From positions 62,001 through 126,000 of the forward strand of contig DASSGH010000008.1 of assembly GCA_035693615.1 (NCBI GenBank): DNA of 64,000 bases, given 5' to 3'. Positions 42,822 through 51,591 of this stretch are shown piece by piece. Both the position numbers and the translations under genes were made by a program. This stretch comes from VAZQ01 sp035693615 (GTDB lineage Bacteria; Pseudomonadota; Alphaproteobacteria; Rhizobiales; Xanthobacteraceae). The notes beneath the pieces are model-generated. The model was given only the letters and a program-made list of their open reading frames with translations. It made no database searches and was not told where the DNA came from. Every line of letters begins with the position of its first letter. The first letter of the stretch is position 1.

Positions 42822-44129
42822 TCACTCCGCCGCCTGGGCGAAGGCCACGTTGCGCCCGCCGTAGCGACGCACGCGCACATTGGCCTGCTCGGCATGGGCG
42901 TAGAAGCCCTCGAGGATGCACAGCCGCGAGCAATATTCGCCGACCAGCGCGGATGCTTCGTCGGTGAGCACTTTTTGGTAGGTGCAGGTCTTCAGGAATT
43001 TTCCCACCCACAAGCCGCCGGTGTAGCGCGCCGCCTTCTTGGTCGGCAGCGTGTGGTTGGTCCCGATCACCTTGTCGCCATAGGCGACGTTGGTGCGCGG
43101 GCCGAGAAACAGCGAGCCGTAGTTCTTCATGGTATCGAGGAAGTAATCCGGATTTCGTGTCATCACCTGCACGTGCTCGGAGGCGACGCGGTCGGCCTCG
43201 CGCACCATTTCCTCCTCGCTCTCGCAGACGATGACTTCGCCGAAATCCGCCCACGCTTTGCCGGCGGCGTCCGCGGTGGGAAGGATGGCGAGCAGCCGCT
43301 CGATCTCGTGCATGGTTTCACGCGCAAGCTTCTCCGAATTGGTGATGAGGATGGCCGGCGAGGTCGGGCCGTGCTCGGCTTGGCCGAGTAGATCGGTGGC
43401 GCAAATCTCGCCGTCCACGCTGTCGTCAGCGATGATCAGGGTTTCGGTCGGACCCGCGAGCAGATCGATGCCGACGCGGCCGAAAAGTTGGCGCTTGGCT
43501 TCCGCAACATAGGCATTGCCGGGTCCGACGATCATGTCCACGGCGCCGATCGTCTCGGTGCCGAGCGCCATGGCGGCGACCGCTTGCACGCCGCCGAGCA
43601 CGTAGATCTCGTCGGCACCGCCGAAATGCATGGCGGCGACAATCGCCGGGTGCGGCCCGCCCTTGAACGGGGGCGCGCAGGCGATGATGCGGTTCACCCC
43701 GGCAACGCGCGCCGTCACGATCGACATGTGCGCCGAGGCGACCATCGGATAGCGTCCGCCCGGCACATAGCAGCCAATCGAATTCACCGGGATGTGCCGG
43801 TGCCCGAGCACGACGCCGGGCAGCGTCTCGACCTCGAGATCGCGCATGGTCTCTTTCTGCTTCTGCGCGAAGTTGCGCACCTGCGCCTGCGCGAATTTGA
43901 TGTCGTCGAGCTCGCGTTTGCCGACCCGGGAGATCGCGCGCTCGATCTCGCGAGCGTCAAGCTTGAACGAGGGCGGCGACCAGCTGTCGAAGCGTTGCGA
44001 CAGCTCGCGCACCGCCGCGTCGTGCCGCGCCTCGACCTCGGCGAGGATGCTTTCTACCGTCTCGCGCACCTTGGCGTCAGCGGCTTTGATCGCGCTCGCG
44101 TCCATTCCGCGCTTGAGGTAGCGGGCCAT
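42822..44129 (-). CDS. Histidinol-dehydrogenase family paralogue, probably catabolic
   Basis: The 435-residue zinc-dependent NAD alcohol dehydrogenase has HisD-fold features. Zinc ligands are seen: Gln and His in GQAEHGPTS, Asp in AYGDKVIGTNHTLPT and His in FYAHAEQ. The catalytic Glu-His pair is in SEHVQVMT. It has no other his genes nearby and lies among catabolic genes, so it is likely a paralogue acting on another diol or alcohol (the HpsN sulfopropanediol dehydrogenase is a known example). The ATG at 44129 follows GGAGGCTCCC. Confidence 0.88.
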   Translation of the reverse strand: MARYLKRGMDASAIKAADAKVRETVESILAEVEARHDAAVRELSQRFDSWSPPSFKLDAREIERAISRVGKRELDDIKFAQAQVRNFAQKQKETMRDLEVETLPGVVLGHRHIPVNSIGCYVPGGRYPMVASAHMSIVTARVAGVNRIIACAPPFKGGPHPAIVAAMHFGGADEIYVLGGVQAVAAMALGTETIGAVDMIVGPGNAYVAEAKRQLFGRVGIDLLAGPTETLIIADDSVDGEICATDLLGQAEHGPTSPAILITNSEKLARETMHEIERLLAILPTADAAGKAWADFGEVIVCESEEEMVREADRVASEHVQVMTRNPDYFLDTMKNYGSLFLGPRTNVAYGDKVIGTNHTLPTKKAARYTGGLWVGKFLKTCTYQKVLTDEASALVGEYCSRLCILEGFYAHAEQANVRVRRYGGRNVAFAQAAE

Positions 44130-44260
44130 GGGAGCCTCCGTGTCAGGTTTCGTCGCGAACGGCCTGTTCCCGGCCGCCCGCATCGTCGAGCGTCATTATA
44201 TCCGCGGACGCGAGCCGTCCGAACTCGCTTGCCATCCGGCATGGGCCGCGGCCTATGGCG

Positions 44261-45214
44261 TCATTTGATTGCCTGCGGATTGATCGGCGAGCCGGTGCCG
44301 CCGGTGATGATCAGCGGCGGTCCGCAGAAGAAGAACTCGTAGACACCGTCGGCGGCACAATGTTCCGCCAGTTCCTTGAGATAAAAGATCTCACCCATGC
44401 ACAGCCCCATGGCGGGAATGACCACCCAATGCCAGGGCTGGTTCGCTTCCGCGGTCTCGTTCGGCCGCACTTCGACTCCCCAGGTATCGGAGCAGATGGC
44501 CGCGATTTGTTTGTCCTGGCACCAGTAGCAGTTCTCGAACTTGACGCCGGGCGCGTCGCCGCCGGCATAGCCGCCCCATTTCTTTTCCTTGAGGCAGCGC
44601 TCGAGCTGTCCAGTGCGAATGATGACGAAGTCGCCGCGGCCGATCTCGACCTTCTGCTTCTTGGCGCACCGGTCGAGTTCGTCATTGGAAATGCCTTCGC
44701 CGTCGTTGAGCCAGTCCACACCGCGGAAGCGGGCGATGTCGAGCAGCACACCACGTCCCACCATCTTGCTCTTGGAATGCTCGATGCCTAGCACGTTCAG
44801 CCCTTTGGCATCGATGAGCTTGGCATCATATCCGTTGTAAGCGCGCTCCTCGTAGAAGATGTGTCCGAGCGCATCCCAGTGGGTCGCACCCTGCACGCAC
44901 AAATTCAGCGTGTCGTCGGCGTAGCGGATTTTGTTCCAGTCCTGCCGGCCAGCCACGGCGTCGGTGCCGGTCGCCAGCATCTGGTGGATCGGATTGAAGC
45001 GTCCTCCGAACAGGCCGGTCTGCGGGCCGTTGCTGTCGAGCGGAATGCCGAGCGCAAATACCTTGCCGGTGCGGATCAGACGGGCGGCCTTGACGATATC
45101 CTCGGGCGTGACGTGGTTGAGCGTGCCGATCTGATCGTCCTTCCCCCAGCGGCCCCAGTTCTTGAGCTTCTCCGTGGCCTCTGCGATCGCCTGCCGGCCC
45201 ACTTTGATGTCCAT
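44261..45214 (-). CDS. Cyclase-family (kynurenine formamidase-like) hydrolase
   Basis: The 317-residue protein matches the cyclase/KynB metal-hydrolase family. The usual HxGTHxDxPxH motif appears as CVQGATHWDALGH, with first His replaced by Gln but THxD and the final His kept. IGRGDFVIIRTGQLE and a C-terminal segment with PWHWVVIPAMGL follow. It would hydrolyse an amide or lactone, or dehydrate a cyclic intermediate. The ATG at 45214 begins MDIKVG with GGGAG upstream. It is 131 bases upstream of the HisD-like gene on the same strand. Confidence 0.87.
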   Translation of the reverse strand: MDIKVGRQAIAEATEKLKNWGRWGKDDQIGTLNHVTPEDIVKAARLIRTGKVFALGIPLDSNGPQTGLFGGRFNPIHQMLATGTDAVAGRQDWNKIRYADDTLNLCVQGATHWDALGHIFYEERAYNGYDAKLIDAKGLNVLGIEHSKSKMVGRGVLLDIARFRGVDWLNDGEGISNDELDRCAKKQKVEIGRGDFVIIRTGQLERCLKEKKWGGYAGGDAPGVKFENCYWCQDKQIAAICSDTWGVEVRPNETAEANQPWHWVVIPAMGLCMGEIFYLKELAEHCAADGVYEFFFCGPPLIITGGTGSPINPQAIK

Positions 45215-45379
45215 CGACTGCTCCCTGCTCCTTATCGCACTCGGACCCCGCTGCCACGCCACAGCTCGGTCCGATCGACCGATCGGGATTGTGACCTCTC
45301 GGGCGAACTTCGTCCATTTGCAAATCGGCTGCTCTCGCTCAAGCGCGAGTGGCCGCCGCCATCAACGACGCAACCGCCG

Positions 45380-46555
45380 CTAGACCATTGGCACCATCGA
45401 CAGCCGCGGATCGGCTCCGGGAACGTAGGTTTCCGGCAAGCCGAGTTCCCGGCGCACGATGTTGGCGCCGCGCACCAGGGCGACCATCTTGTAGTAGGCG
45501 TGCATGCGGCTCATCGACTGCCGGCCGAAGCCGCAGTCGCTCGACAAGATCAGCCGCTCCGGCTCGATATAGCGGAGCGCGACGCGGATCAGTTCGGCGA
45601 CCTCCTCCGGGCGCTCGACCTGCAGCGTGCGGTGACTGATAACGCCGAGCGCAACCTTCTTGTCCTTGGAGATCGTCTTGCCGATGGCCTCGAAATCCAT
45701 GCCGCGGTTGAATGCGCCCTCGAAGGTGATGACGTCCACGTCGAGTCGGTCGAGATACGGCAACGCATCTTTATAGGACTGGTCGCGGCTCGCCACGCGC
45801 TGGGCGGCGGGGCTGCCCCAGCAGGTGTGGCACCACACCTCGCACCTGCCGCGCAAGCCTGCGACTTCAGCGTTGAACGCTTCGACCCATTGCGCCGGCG
45901 CGATGGTCGCGTTCGGGTCGGCGATGACTTGATGGATCGCCGGCTCCTCGATTTGCACGATCGGCGCGCCGGCGTCGGCCAGCGCGTGGTACTCGCGGTT
46001 GAGCGCGGCAGAGAGATCGAACAGGAGCTTCAGCCGGTTGCGGTAGTGCTCGTCCGTCAGCATCAGCGCGAGGATCTGGGCCGAGATCGAACCGATCTTC
46101 ACCGGCCGGTCGGTCATGGCCGCAATCGCCTTGTAAGCGCGATCGAGCTCGAGCGCGGTCGCGCCGATCTGGCCTTCGACCGGCGGCGTCATGCGCGTCT
46201 CGATCACCTCCCACATCAGATCGCCGGGGCCCTTGTCGGCCATGAAGTGTGCGGGCGGGACCTCGACGCGTGGCTTGCCGATGCCGCCGATGCGCTCGGT
46301 GGCGTAGCTCACCCAACTGCGGCCAGCGACGTCGTCGTCGAGACGCGCGTCACCGTCGACGAAAATGTCGATGCCGGCGCGATGCTGGGCAGCGACGTTG
46401 CACGCGAGACAATCAAAATGTTGCTCGCGGTAGGCGGCCTGCGACAGACCATGGGAGAGCGGCGCGCCGCGCAGGTTGGCCTTGTACCAGCTCGGCCGCG
46501 GTAAAGCGCCGGTCGTGGTGGTGAGAAGTGCCTTGCCTTTGCTGGCCGTGAACAT
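45380..46555 (-). CDS. Cobalamin-independent methionine synthase II family protein (MetE C-terminal-like)
   Basis: The 391-residue TIM-barrel protein resembles the C-terminal half of MetE. Zinc ligands are probably in VWCHTCWG and SSDCGFG, with Glu in IVQIEEPAI. It lacks the N-terminal MetE domain. Such stand-alone proteins include CoM- or thiol-transferases and often sit in catabolic clusters, so methionine synthesis is not implied. The ATG at 46555 lies seven bases after the stop of the molybdenum-hydroxylase large subunit, so it is cotranscribed. Confidence 0.87.
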   Translation of the reverse strand: MFTASKGKALLTTTTGALPRPSWYKANLRGAPLSHGLSQAAYREQHFDCLACNVAAQHRAGIDIFVDGDARLDDDVAGRSWVSYATERIGGIGKPRVEVPPAHFMADKGPGDLMWEVIETRMTPPVEGQIGATALELDRAYKAIAAMTDRPVKIGSISAQILALMLTDEHYRNRLKLLFDLSAALNREYHALADAGAPIVQIEEPAIHQVIADPNATIAPAQWVEAFNAEVAGLRGRCEVWCHTCWGSPAAQRVASRDQSYKDALPYLDRLDVDVITFEGAFNRGMDFEAIGKTISKDKKVALGVISHRTLQVERPEEVAELIRVALRYIEPERLILSSDCGFGRQSMSRMHAYYKMVALVRGANIVRRELGLPETYVPGADPRLSMVPMV

Positions 46556-46562
46556 GCCGCCG

Positions 46563-48959
46563 CTAGACCTTGCCGAGCGCGTGCAAAATCTTGTCCGGCG
46601 TGAACGGCATGTCGGTGAGCGGCTTGGCCTTAAGCGGCCGCAGCGCGTCGTTGATCGCATTCATCACCGCGCCGGGCGCGCCGGCCGTGCCAGCTTCCCC
46701 CGCGCCTTTGGCGCCAAGCTCGGAATCGCGGGTGGGGGTGACGACGTGCCCCACTTCAATGTCGGGCATTTCGGCCGCCATCGGCACGAGATAATCCGCC
46801 ATGTTGCCGTTGAGCAGCTGTCCGCGCGTGTCGTAGATGCAATGCTCGAACAGCGCCCCGCCGATCCCCTGCACCACGCCGCCGCGGATCTGCTCGTCGA
46901 CAAGCTGCGGGTTGATCACGGTGCCGCAATCCTCCACGCACCAGTGTTTGAGCAGGGTTACGAAGCCGGACTCGGGATCGACTTCAAGGTAGCTCGCCTG
47001 CACGCCGTTGGTGAAAGCGAACGGCCAGGCGCGCGGCACGTAGTGGCGCGTCGCCATCAGCTCCGCCTGGAAACCAGGCGGCAGCGTGTCGGGGCGGAAA
47101 TAGGCGATGCGGGCGAGCTCTTGCAGGGACAGGCGCTCGGTGCCGCTGTCGCGATCGACCACTCTGCCCTCGCGGATGTCGAGGTCCTCCGGCTTGGCTT
47201 GCAGGATCGAGGCGGCGCAGGCGAGTACGTTGGCGCGCAGCGCCTTTCCGGCTTGCCAGGCAGCCTCGCCGCCGATGCCGGCGGCGCGCGAGGCCCAGGT
47301 ACCGCCGCCGTAGGGCGTGTTGTCGGTGTCGCCGGTAATGACCCGCACCTGCTCGATCGGCACGCCGAAGGCGGAGGCCGCGACCTGCGCGATGACCGCC
47401 TCCGCGCCCTGGCCCTGCTCGGTGACGCCGGTTTGGCAGATGATCGCGCCTTGCGCGTCAAGCCGGATGGTGACGCCGTCCTGGGCGGAGATTTTTGCCC
47501 CACCCACGCCGTAGAAGGCGGCGCTCGGATTGGTCACCTCGATGAAGGAGGCAAAGCCGACGCCGCGGTAAATCCCCTGCGCGCGCAGCCGCGTCTGCTC
47601 GGCGCGCAATCCGGCGTAGTTCATCATCGCGTCGAGGTGAGCGAGCGATTCGTGGTGCGAGAGCGCCTCGAATTTGATCCCGGATGGGCCGCTGGATGGA
47701 TGGGCATCGTCTGGAATGAGATTGCGGCGCCGGATTTCCAGTGGGTCCATGCCGATCTTGGCGGCGGCCAATTCGACCAATCCCTCCGTCACCGCGGTCG
47801 CAATCGGATGGCCGACCGCACGGTACTGGCACATCACGTTCTTGTTCTGGAACACGACGCGCGCCCGAGCGCGATAGTTGGGGCAGGTGTAGGGCCCGCC
47901 GGTCAGGTTGACGATCTGGTTCGCCTCGATGCCCGACGTGCGCGGGTAGACGGAATAAGGCCCGATGCCGGTGAGGTCGTCGATCTCCCAGGCGGTGATG
48001 GTGCCGTCGATCTTGACGCCGATCTTCGCCTTGATCCGATGGTCGCGGGCGTGGATGTCGGTGACGAAGCTCTCGATGCGATCGGCGACGAACTTGATCG
48101 GACGCTGGAGCAGCTTGGAGAGCGCAACCGTGGCCATCTCGTCCGCGTAGGTGTGCACCTTGATGCCGAACGAGCCGCCCACGTCCTTGGTCACGACGCG
48201 AACCTGATGCTCCTCGAGGCCAAGATGCTTGGCGAACAGGTTCTGCATCATGTGTGGCGCCTGGGTCCCGTGATAGACGGTGAGTCGCGCGTCCCCCGGA
48301 TTCCAGTCGGCGACGATGGCGCGCGGTTCGTTAGTGACGCCGGTGTGGCGGCCGAAACCGAAGGTCGTCTCGATCACGGCGTCGGCGTCCTTGAAGCCCT
48401 TGTCGGGGTCACCGCCGACGTGCACGCGCTCGAAGGTGAGATTGTCGCCGAGCTCGGGATGGATGACAGGAGTGCCGGGCTCGAGCGCGGTTTCGGAGTC
48501 GGTGACGGCGGCGAGCTCTTGGTAATTGACCTCGACCAGCCCGCACGCATCCTCCGCCTCGGCGCGGCTGCGGGCGACAACGGCGCATACCGCCTCGCCC
48601 TGCCAACAGGCGCGCTCGATCGCGATCGCGTGTTGCGGCGCCGATTTGATGCCTTTGAGGTGCGTCAGCACCCCGACCCAGGGTGTGATGACTTTGGCCA
48701 GCTCGGCGCCGGTGACGACGGCGATCACGCCGGGCGCGTTGGCGGCGTCCGCCGTCGCGATCGCGACGATGCGCGCATGCGCGTGCGGCGAGCGCACGAA
48801 GGCCGCGTGCGCCATGCGCGGCAGCGTCAGATCGCTGACGAATTGCGCGCGACCGCGCGTGAGGCGCGCCAGATTCGGCCGCGGCACCGAGCGCCCGATG
48901 TAGGAGTTCGGTCGGTCAAGCGCGGACACGATCGGCGGCGAATCCTCGGCAATTTTCAT
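46563..48959 (-). CDS. Molybdenum hydroxylase large subunit (xanthine/aldehyde/CO dehydrogenase family)
   Basis: The 798-residue molybdopterin-cytosine-dinucleotide-type subunit starts IGRSVPRPNLARLTRGRAQFVSD. The active-site Glu lies in GAKGAGEAGTAGAP. The loop preceding the active site reads MCQYRAVGHPIA, not the Cys-containing AYxCSFR of true CO dehydrogenase. It therefore probably hydroxylates an aldehyde or N-heterocycle. The start is uncertain: the ATG at 48959 (MKIAEDSPP) is used; the frame is open to 49043. It forms a complex with the two subunits encoded upstream. Confidence 0.92.
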   Translation of the reverse strand: MKIAEDSPPIVSALDRPNSYIGRSVPRPNLARLTRGRAQFVSDLTLPRMAHAAFVRSPHAHARIVAIATADAANAPGVIAVVTGAELAKVITPWVGVLTHLKGIKSAPQHAIAIERACWQGEAVCAVVARSRAEAEDACGLVEVNYQELAAVTDSETALEPGTPVIHPELGDNLTFERVHVGGDPDKGFKDADAVIETTFGFGRHTGVTNEPRAIVADWNPGDARLTVYHGTQAPHMMQNLFAKHLGLEEHQVRVVTKDVGGSFGIKVHTYADEMATVALSKLLQRPIKFVADRIESFVTDIHARDHRIKAKIGVKIDGTITAWEIDDLTGIGPYSVYPRTSGIEANQIVNLTGGPYTCPNYRARARVVFQNKNVMCQYRAVGHPIATAVTEGLVELAAAKIGMDPLEIRRRNLIPDDAHPSSGPSGIKFEALSHHESLAHLDAMMNYAGLRAEQTRLRAQGIYRGVGFASFIEVTNPSAAFYGVGGAKISAQDGVTIRLDAQGAIICQTGVTEQGQGAEAVIAQVAASAFGVPIEQVRVITGDTDNTPYGGGTWASRAAGIGGEAAWQAGKALRANVLACAASILQAKPEDLDIREGRVVDRDSGTERLSLQELARIAYFRPDTLPPGFQAELMATRHYVPRAWPFAFTNGVQASYLEVDPESGFVTLLKHWCVEDCGTVINPQLVDEQIRGGVVQGIGGALFEHCIYDTRGQLLNGNMADYLVPMAAEMPDIEVGHVVTPTRDSELGAKGAGEAGTAGAPGAVMNAINDALRPLKAKPLTDMPFTPDKILHALGKV

Positions 48960-49068
48960 CTCGGCGCACCCCGGTGCCGCACGTAGGCGAGTTGCGCGGG
49001 TGAGGCGGTCAATTTTGCCGCCAACCGTGCCGCAGGCCGACACGCACGTGACGACGTTTGTCGTGCGA

Positions 49069-49557
49069 TCATCCCTTTGCTCCTGAGCGCGCCTGCGCCA
49101 CGGCTTCCACCGCGTCGACGATGGCGTGATAGCCCGTGCAGCGGCAGTAATTGCCGGAAAGATGGGCGCGGATTTGCTCGCGGCTAGGAATGCCGCCGCG
49201 GACCAGAAGTTCCTGCGCGGTCAGCAGCATGCCCGGCGTACAGTAGCCGCATTGCAGCGCATTGCGCGCGACGAACGCGTGTTGCAGATCGGTGATCTCG
49301 GCGGCATCGGCCACGCCTTCGATCGTATCGACGCGCGCGCCGTCGCATTGGACCGCAAGCATGAGGCAGCCGCGCACCACCACGCCGTCCACGCGCACGC
49401 TGCAGGCGCCGCACACCCCGTGCTCGCAGCCGACGTGACTGCCGGTGAGCGCAAGGTCCTCGCGCAGAAAATCAACCAAGGTCTTGCGCGCGTCGACACG
49501 CTCGCGCACCTTCTCGCCGTTGACCGTGATCGCGATGTCGTGGAAGCGCTCGCTCAT
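49069..49557 (-). CDS. Molybdenum hydroxylase 2Fe-2S subunit
   Basis: The 162-residue protein has a plant-ferredoxin-type cluster (GCEHGVCGACSVRVDG with a further Cys in RGCLMLAVQ) and an all-helical second cluster domain (QCGYCTPGML and CRCTGYH). All eight Cys are present. Its ATG overlaps the end of the FAD subunit gene by four bases. It transfers electrons from Mo to FAD. Confidence 0.95.
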   Translation of the reverse strand: MSERFHDIAITVNGEKVRERVDARKTLVDFLREDLALTGSHVGCEHGVCGACSVRVDGVVVRGCLMLAVQCDGARVDTIEGVADAAEITDLQHAFVARNALQCGYCTPGMLLTAQELLVRGGIPSREQIRAHLSGNYCRCTGYHAIVDAVEAVAQARSGAKG

Positions 49558-50396
49558 GACGGTGCCCGACCGAGTTGCCGCGCGACGCGCCGTAGCAGCA
49601 CGCCCGCGAGATGCATCTTGACCGCGCCGGATGCGTGCACGTCGTCGGGCGGATCGAGATCGTCGGCGAGCGCGTTCACCGCCGCTTCGATATCGCCATT
49701 TGCCAGCGCGGCCTCTGCCTTGCGCGCGCGCACCGCCGTCGCGCCGATGCCGAAATAGGCGAGGCGAATGCCAGCGAGGCGCTTGCCCTCGGCCTTCGCG
49801 CAGGTCGCAACTCCCACCATGGCGTAGTCGCCGTGACGGCGGGCAAACTCGGCGAAGCCGACGCGGGTGTCCGCGGTCGCGGCCGGAACGCGAATGGCTG
49901 TGAGCACGTCTCGTGCGCCAAGCGCGGTCTCGAATAGGCCCGCGAAGAAGTCATCGGCCTTGACCGTGCGTTGCCCCGTCGGCCCGGCGATGTCGATCTC
50001 ACCACCTAGCGCGAGCATGCATGCCGGCAACTCGGCGGCCGGATCGGCGAAGGCGAGCGACCCGCCGATCGTGCCGCGGTTGCGGATGGCAGGGTGGCCG
50101 ATGTGCGGCAAGGCCAGAGCGATGAGCGGCGCCGCCCGTGCGATCTCGGCCGAGCGTTCTGCCTGCGCATAGCGCACGAGCGCGCCGATCTCGACGTGGG
50201 CGTTCTGCAACGAGATTCGATCGAGCCCGCCGACGCCGTTGATGTCGACCAGTAGCGCGGGCTCACTCAGCCGCATGTTGAGCGTCGCAATCAGGCTTTG
50301 CCCACCGGCGAGCAGCCGTGCATCTTCGGTCGCCAACAATTCGATCGCGTGCCCGACCGAGCGGGCCTTGGCGTAGGCAAACGGTGCCGGCTTCAA
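49554..50396 (-). CDS. Molybdenum hydroxylase FAD-binding subunit
   Basis: The 280-residue protein has FAD-contact motifs AGGQSLIATLNMRL and RGTIGGSLAFADPAAELP and a CO-dehydrogenase flavoprotein C-terminal domain (200-275). It is cotranscribed with the Fe-S subunit in the order medium, small, large. Assignment is firm; the oxidised substrate is unknown. Confidence 0.95.
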   Translation of the reverse strand: MKPAPFAYAKARSVGHAIELLATEDARLLAGGQSLIATLNMRLSEPALLVDINGVGGLDRISLQNAHVEIGALVRYAQAERSAEIARAAPLIALALPHIGHPAIRNRGTIGGSLAFADPAAELPACMLALGGEIDIAGPTGQRTVKADDFFAGLFETALGARDVLTAIRVPAATADTRVGFAEFARRHGDYAMVGVATCAKAEGKRLAGIRLAYFGIGATAVRARKAEAALANGDIEAAVNALADDLDPPDDVHASGAVKMHLAGVLLRRVARQLGRAPS

Positions 50397-50453
50397 CCCG
50401 TCCCTCCCGGCGACGCTTATGGTTGAGCTATTGTCGCCGCTTGGGGCGGGGCG

Positions 50454-51527
50454 TCAATCCTTGGCGGCCGCCGTTCGATTGGTGAAGCAGCCGTTGCCGA
50501 GACCGGTGCCGATCGTCAGCACTCCCCAGCGCGTGACGTCGCGCATGAACGGTGCCTCACTCAGGCCCTGCACCACCGCGTCATTATGCAGAAGGATCAG
50601 CGTCTCGTGCTCGCCGATGCTCGGAATGGCTGCATGCAGCGCGCGCGGCAGGTTGAAGCTCTTGCTCTCCCAGTTTCCCGGCAAATTCTGGGCGCCGCGC
50701 GCGATGGTGCCGTCCTCTTCGATGAGCCCGGGACAGCCGAGGCCGATGAAAGGTGCCAGGCGCAGCCCCTCTTTGTCGGCCCGGGCGATCAGGCGCGACA
50801 GCATGTCGATGAGCTCCTCCACCGTGCCTTCGCGCGTGACGCGCTTTTCGTCGGCATGCCGCCACAGCTCGAACTTCCAGACGAACGCCTTGGATAGATC
50901 CCTTGCCTTTTTCAGATTGAGTGCGACAACGCCGGCGCGGATGTTGGTGCCGCCGATGTCGACGCCGATGATCGCGTCGTGCGCCTCGAACATCCAGCGC
51001 GGCGCCAAATGCGCGGCGCCAATCAAGCCGGCCTCGTCGGGGTGGTTGCGGATGGGCACGAGATCGATGGGCACCTTGTCAGCTTTCAGGATCACGGCTG
51101 CGCGACCGATGGTGAGCTCGCCGACCCTGCTGGCGCGGAATCCACCGCCCACGACGATCCTTTCGGTGTCGCGCCAGGCCTTGAGCTTGAGGAAGCGGCG
51201 GATGACGAGGGCAAGCTCTTGCGCGAAGTCCTCCACTGCGCCCTGCACGACGCCGCCGGCCTCGGGGTCTCCCTGCGCTAGCAGCGAATCGAGCTTCTTC
51301 CTGCTGATCTCGCTGCTGGGCTCGTCGCCGAACGGATCGTCGCCGGCCTTGCGCAGCGGCTTGCGCCAGCGCTCGATAATCTCGCGGAACGCGCCTTTGT
51401 TGGCGCGGTCGCCCAGCAGGCCTTCGTCATCCTTCAGCTCGACGTTATAGCTTTCAACCTCGACGGAGGGGAGGCGGGCAGCGCCATGCGTCGGAACGCT
51501 CGGCGCGGTCGTGCTCTGATCGGTCAT
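50454..51527 (-). CDS. ROK-family kinase-like protein with circularly permuted motif order
   Basis: The 357-residue protein has motifs of ROK sugar kinases/regulators in permuted order. Residues 75-175 look like the normal ROK C-terminal lobe: a helix ending LALVIRRFLKL, then IVVGGGF (124-130) and EAGLIGAAHLA (165-175). From residue 186 comes what is normally the N-terminus: GVDIGGTNIRAG (188-199), GLGCPGLIEEDG (262-273), catalytic-Asp motif LLHNDAVVQG (312-321) and TGLGNG (341-346), followed by the end. The HxCxCGxxGC zinc module is missing. The ATG at 51527 begins MTDQ. No HTH is seen, so a kinase role is more likely than a repressor. It sits between a D-2-hydroxyacid dehydrogenase and the molybdenum hydroxylase genes. 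Confidence 0.85.
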   Translation of the reverse strand: MTDQSTTAPSVPTHGAARLPSVEVESYNVELKDDEGLLGDRANKGAFREIIERWRKPLRKAGDDPFGDEPSSEISRKKLDSLLAQGDPEAGGVVQGAVEDFAQELALVIRRFLKLKAWRDTERIVVGGGFRASRVGELTIGRAAVILKADKVPIDLVPIRNHPDEAGLIGAAHLAPRWMFEAHDAIIGVDIGGTNIRAGVVALNLKKARDLSKAFVWKFELWRHADEKRVTREGTVEELIDMLSRLIARADKEGLRLAPFIGLGCPGLIEEDGTIARGAQNLPGNWESKSFNLPRALHAAIPSIGEHETLILLHNDAVVQGLSEAPFMRDVTRWGVLTIGTGLGNGCFTNRTAAAKD

Positions 51528-51591
51528 CAATCGTTTCCCATGGCAAGTCCATGACAACTGCAAAGAGAGGCAAAAGGTTTCGATGCGTCGC

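Noticed and set aside
42822..44129. Biosynthetic hisD of the histidine pathway
   Set aside because: No other his gene is nearby, and the gene lies inside a catabolic run; only the fold and catalytic residues match.
46476..48986. An 836-codon plus-strand frame opposite the molybdenum hydroxylase large subunit
   Set aside because: The minus strand carries a full, motif-complete enzyme; the plus frame has no start signal or recognisable domain.
46563..50396. Aerobic carbon monoxide dehydrogenase (coxMSL)
   Set aside because: The subunit order fits, but the active-site loop reads QYRAVGH and lacks the Cys-containing CSFR motif of true CO dehydrogenase.
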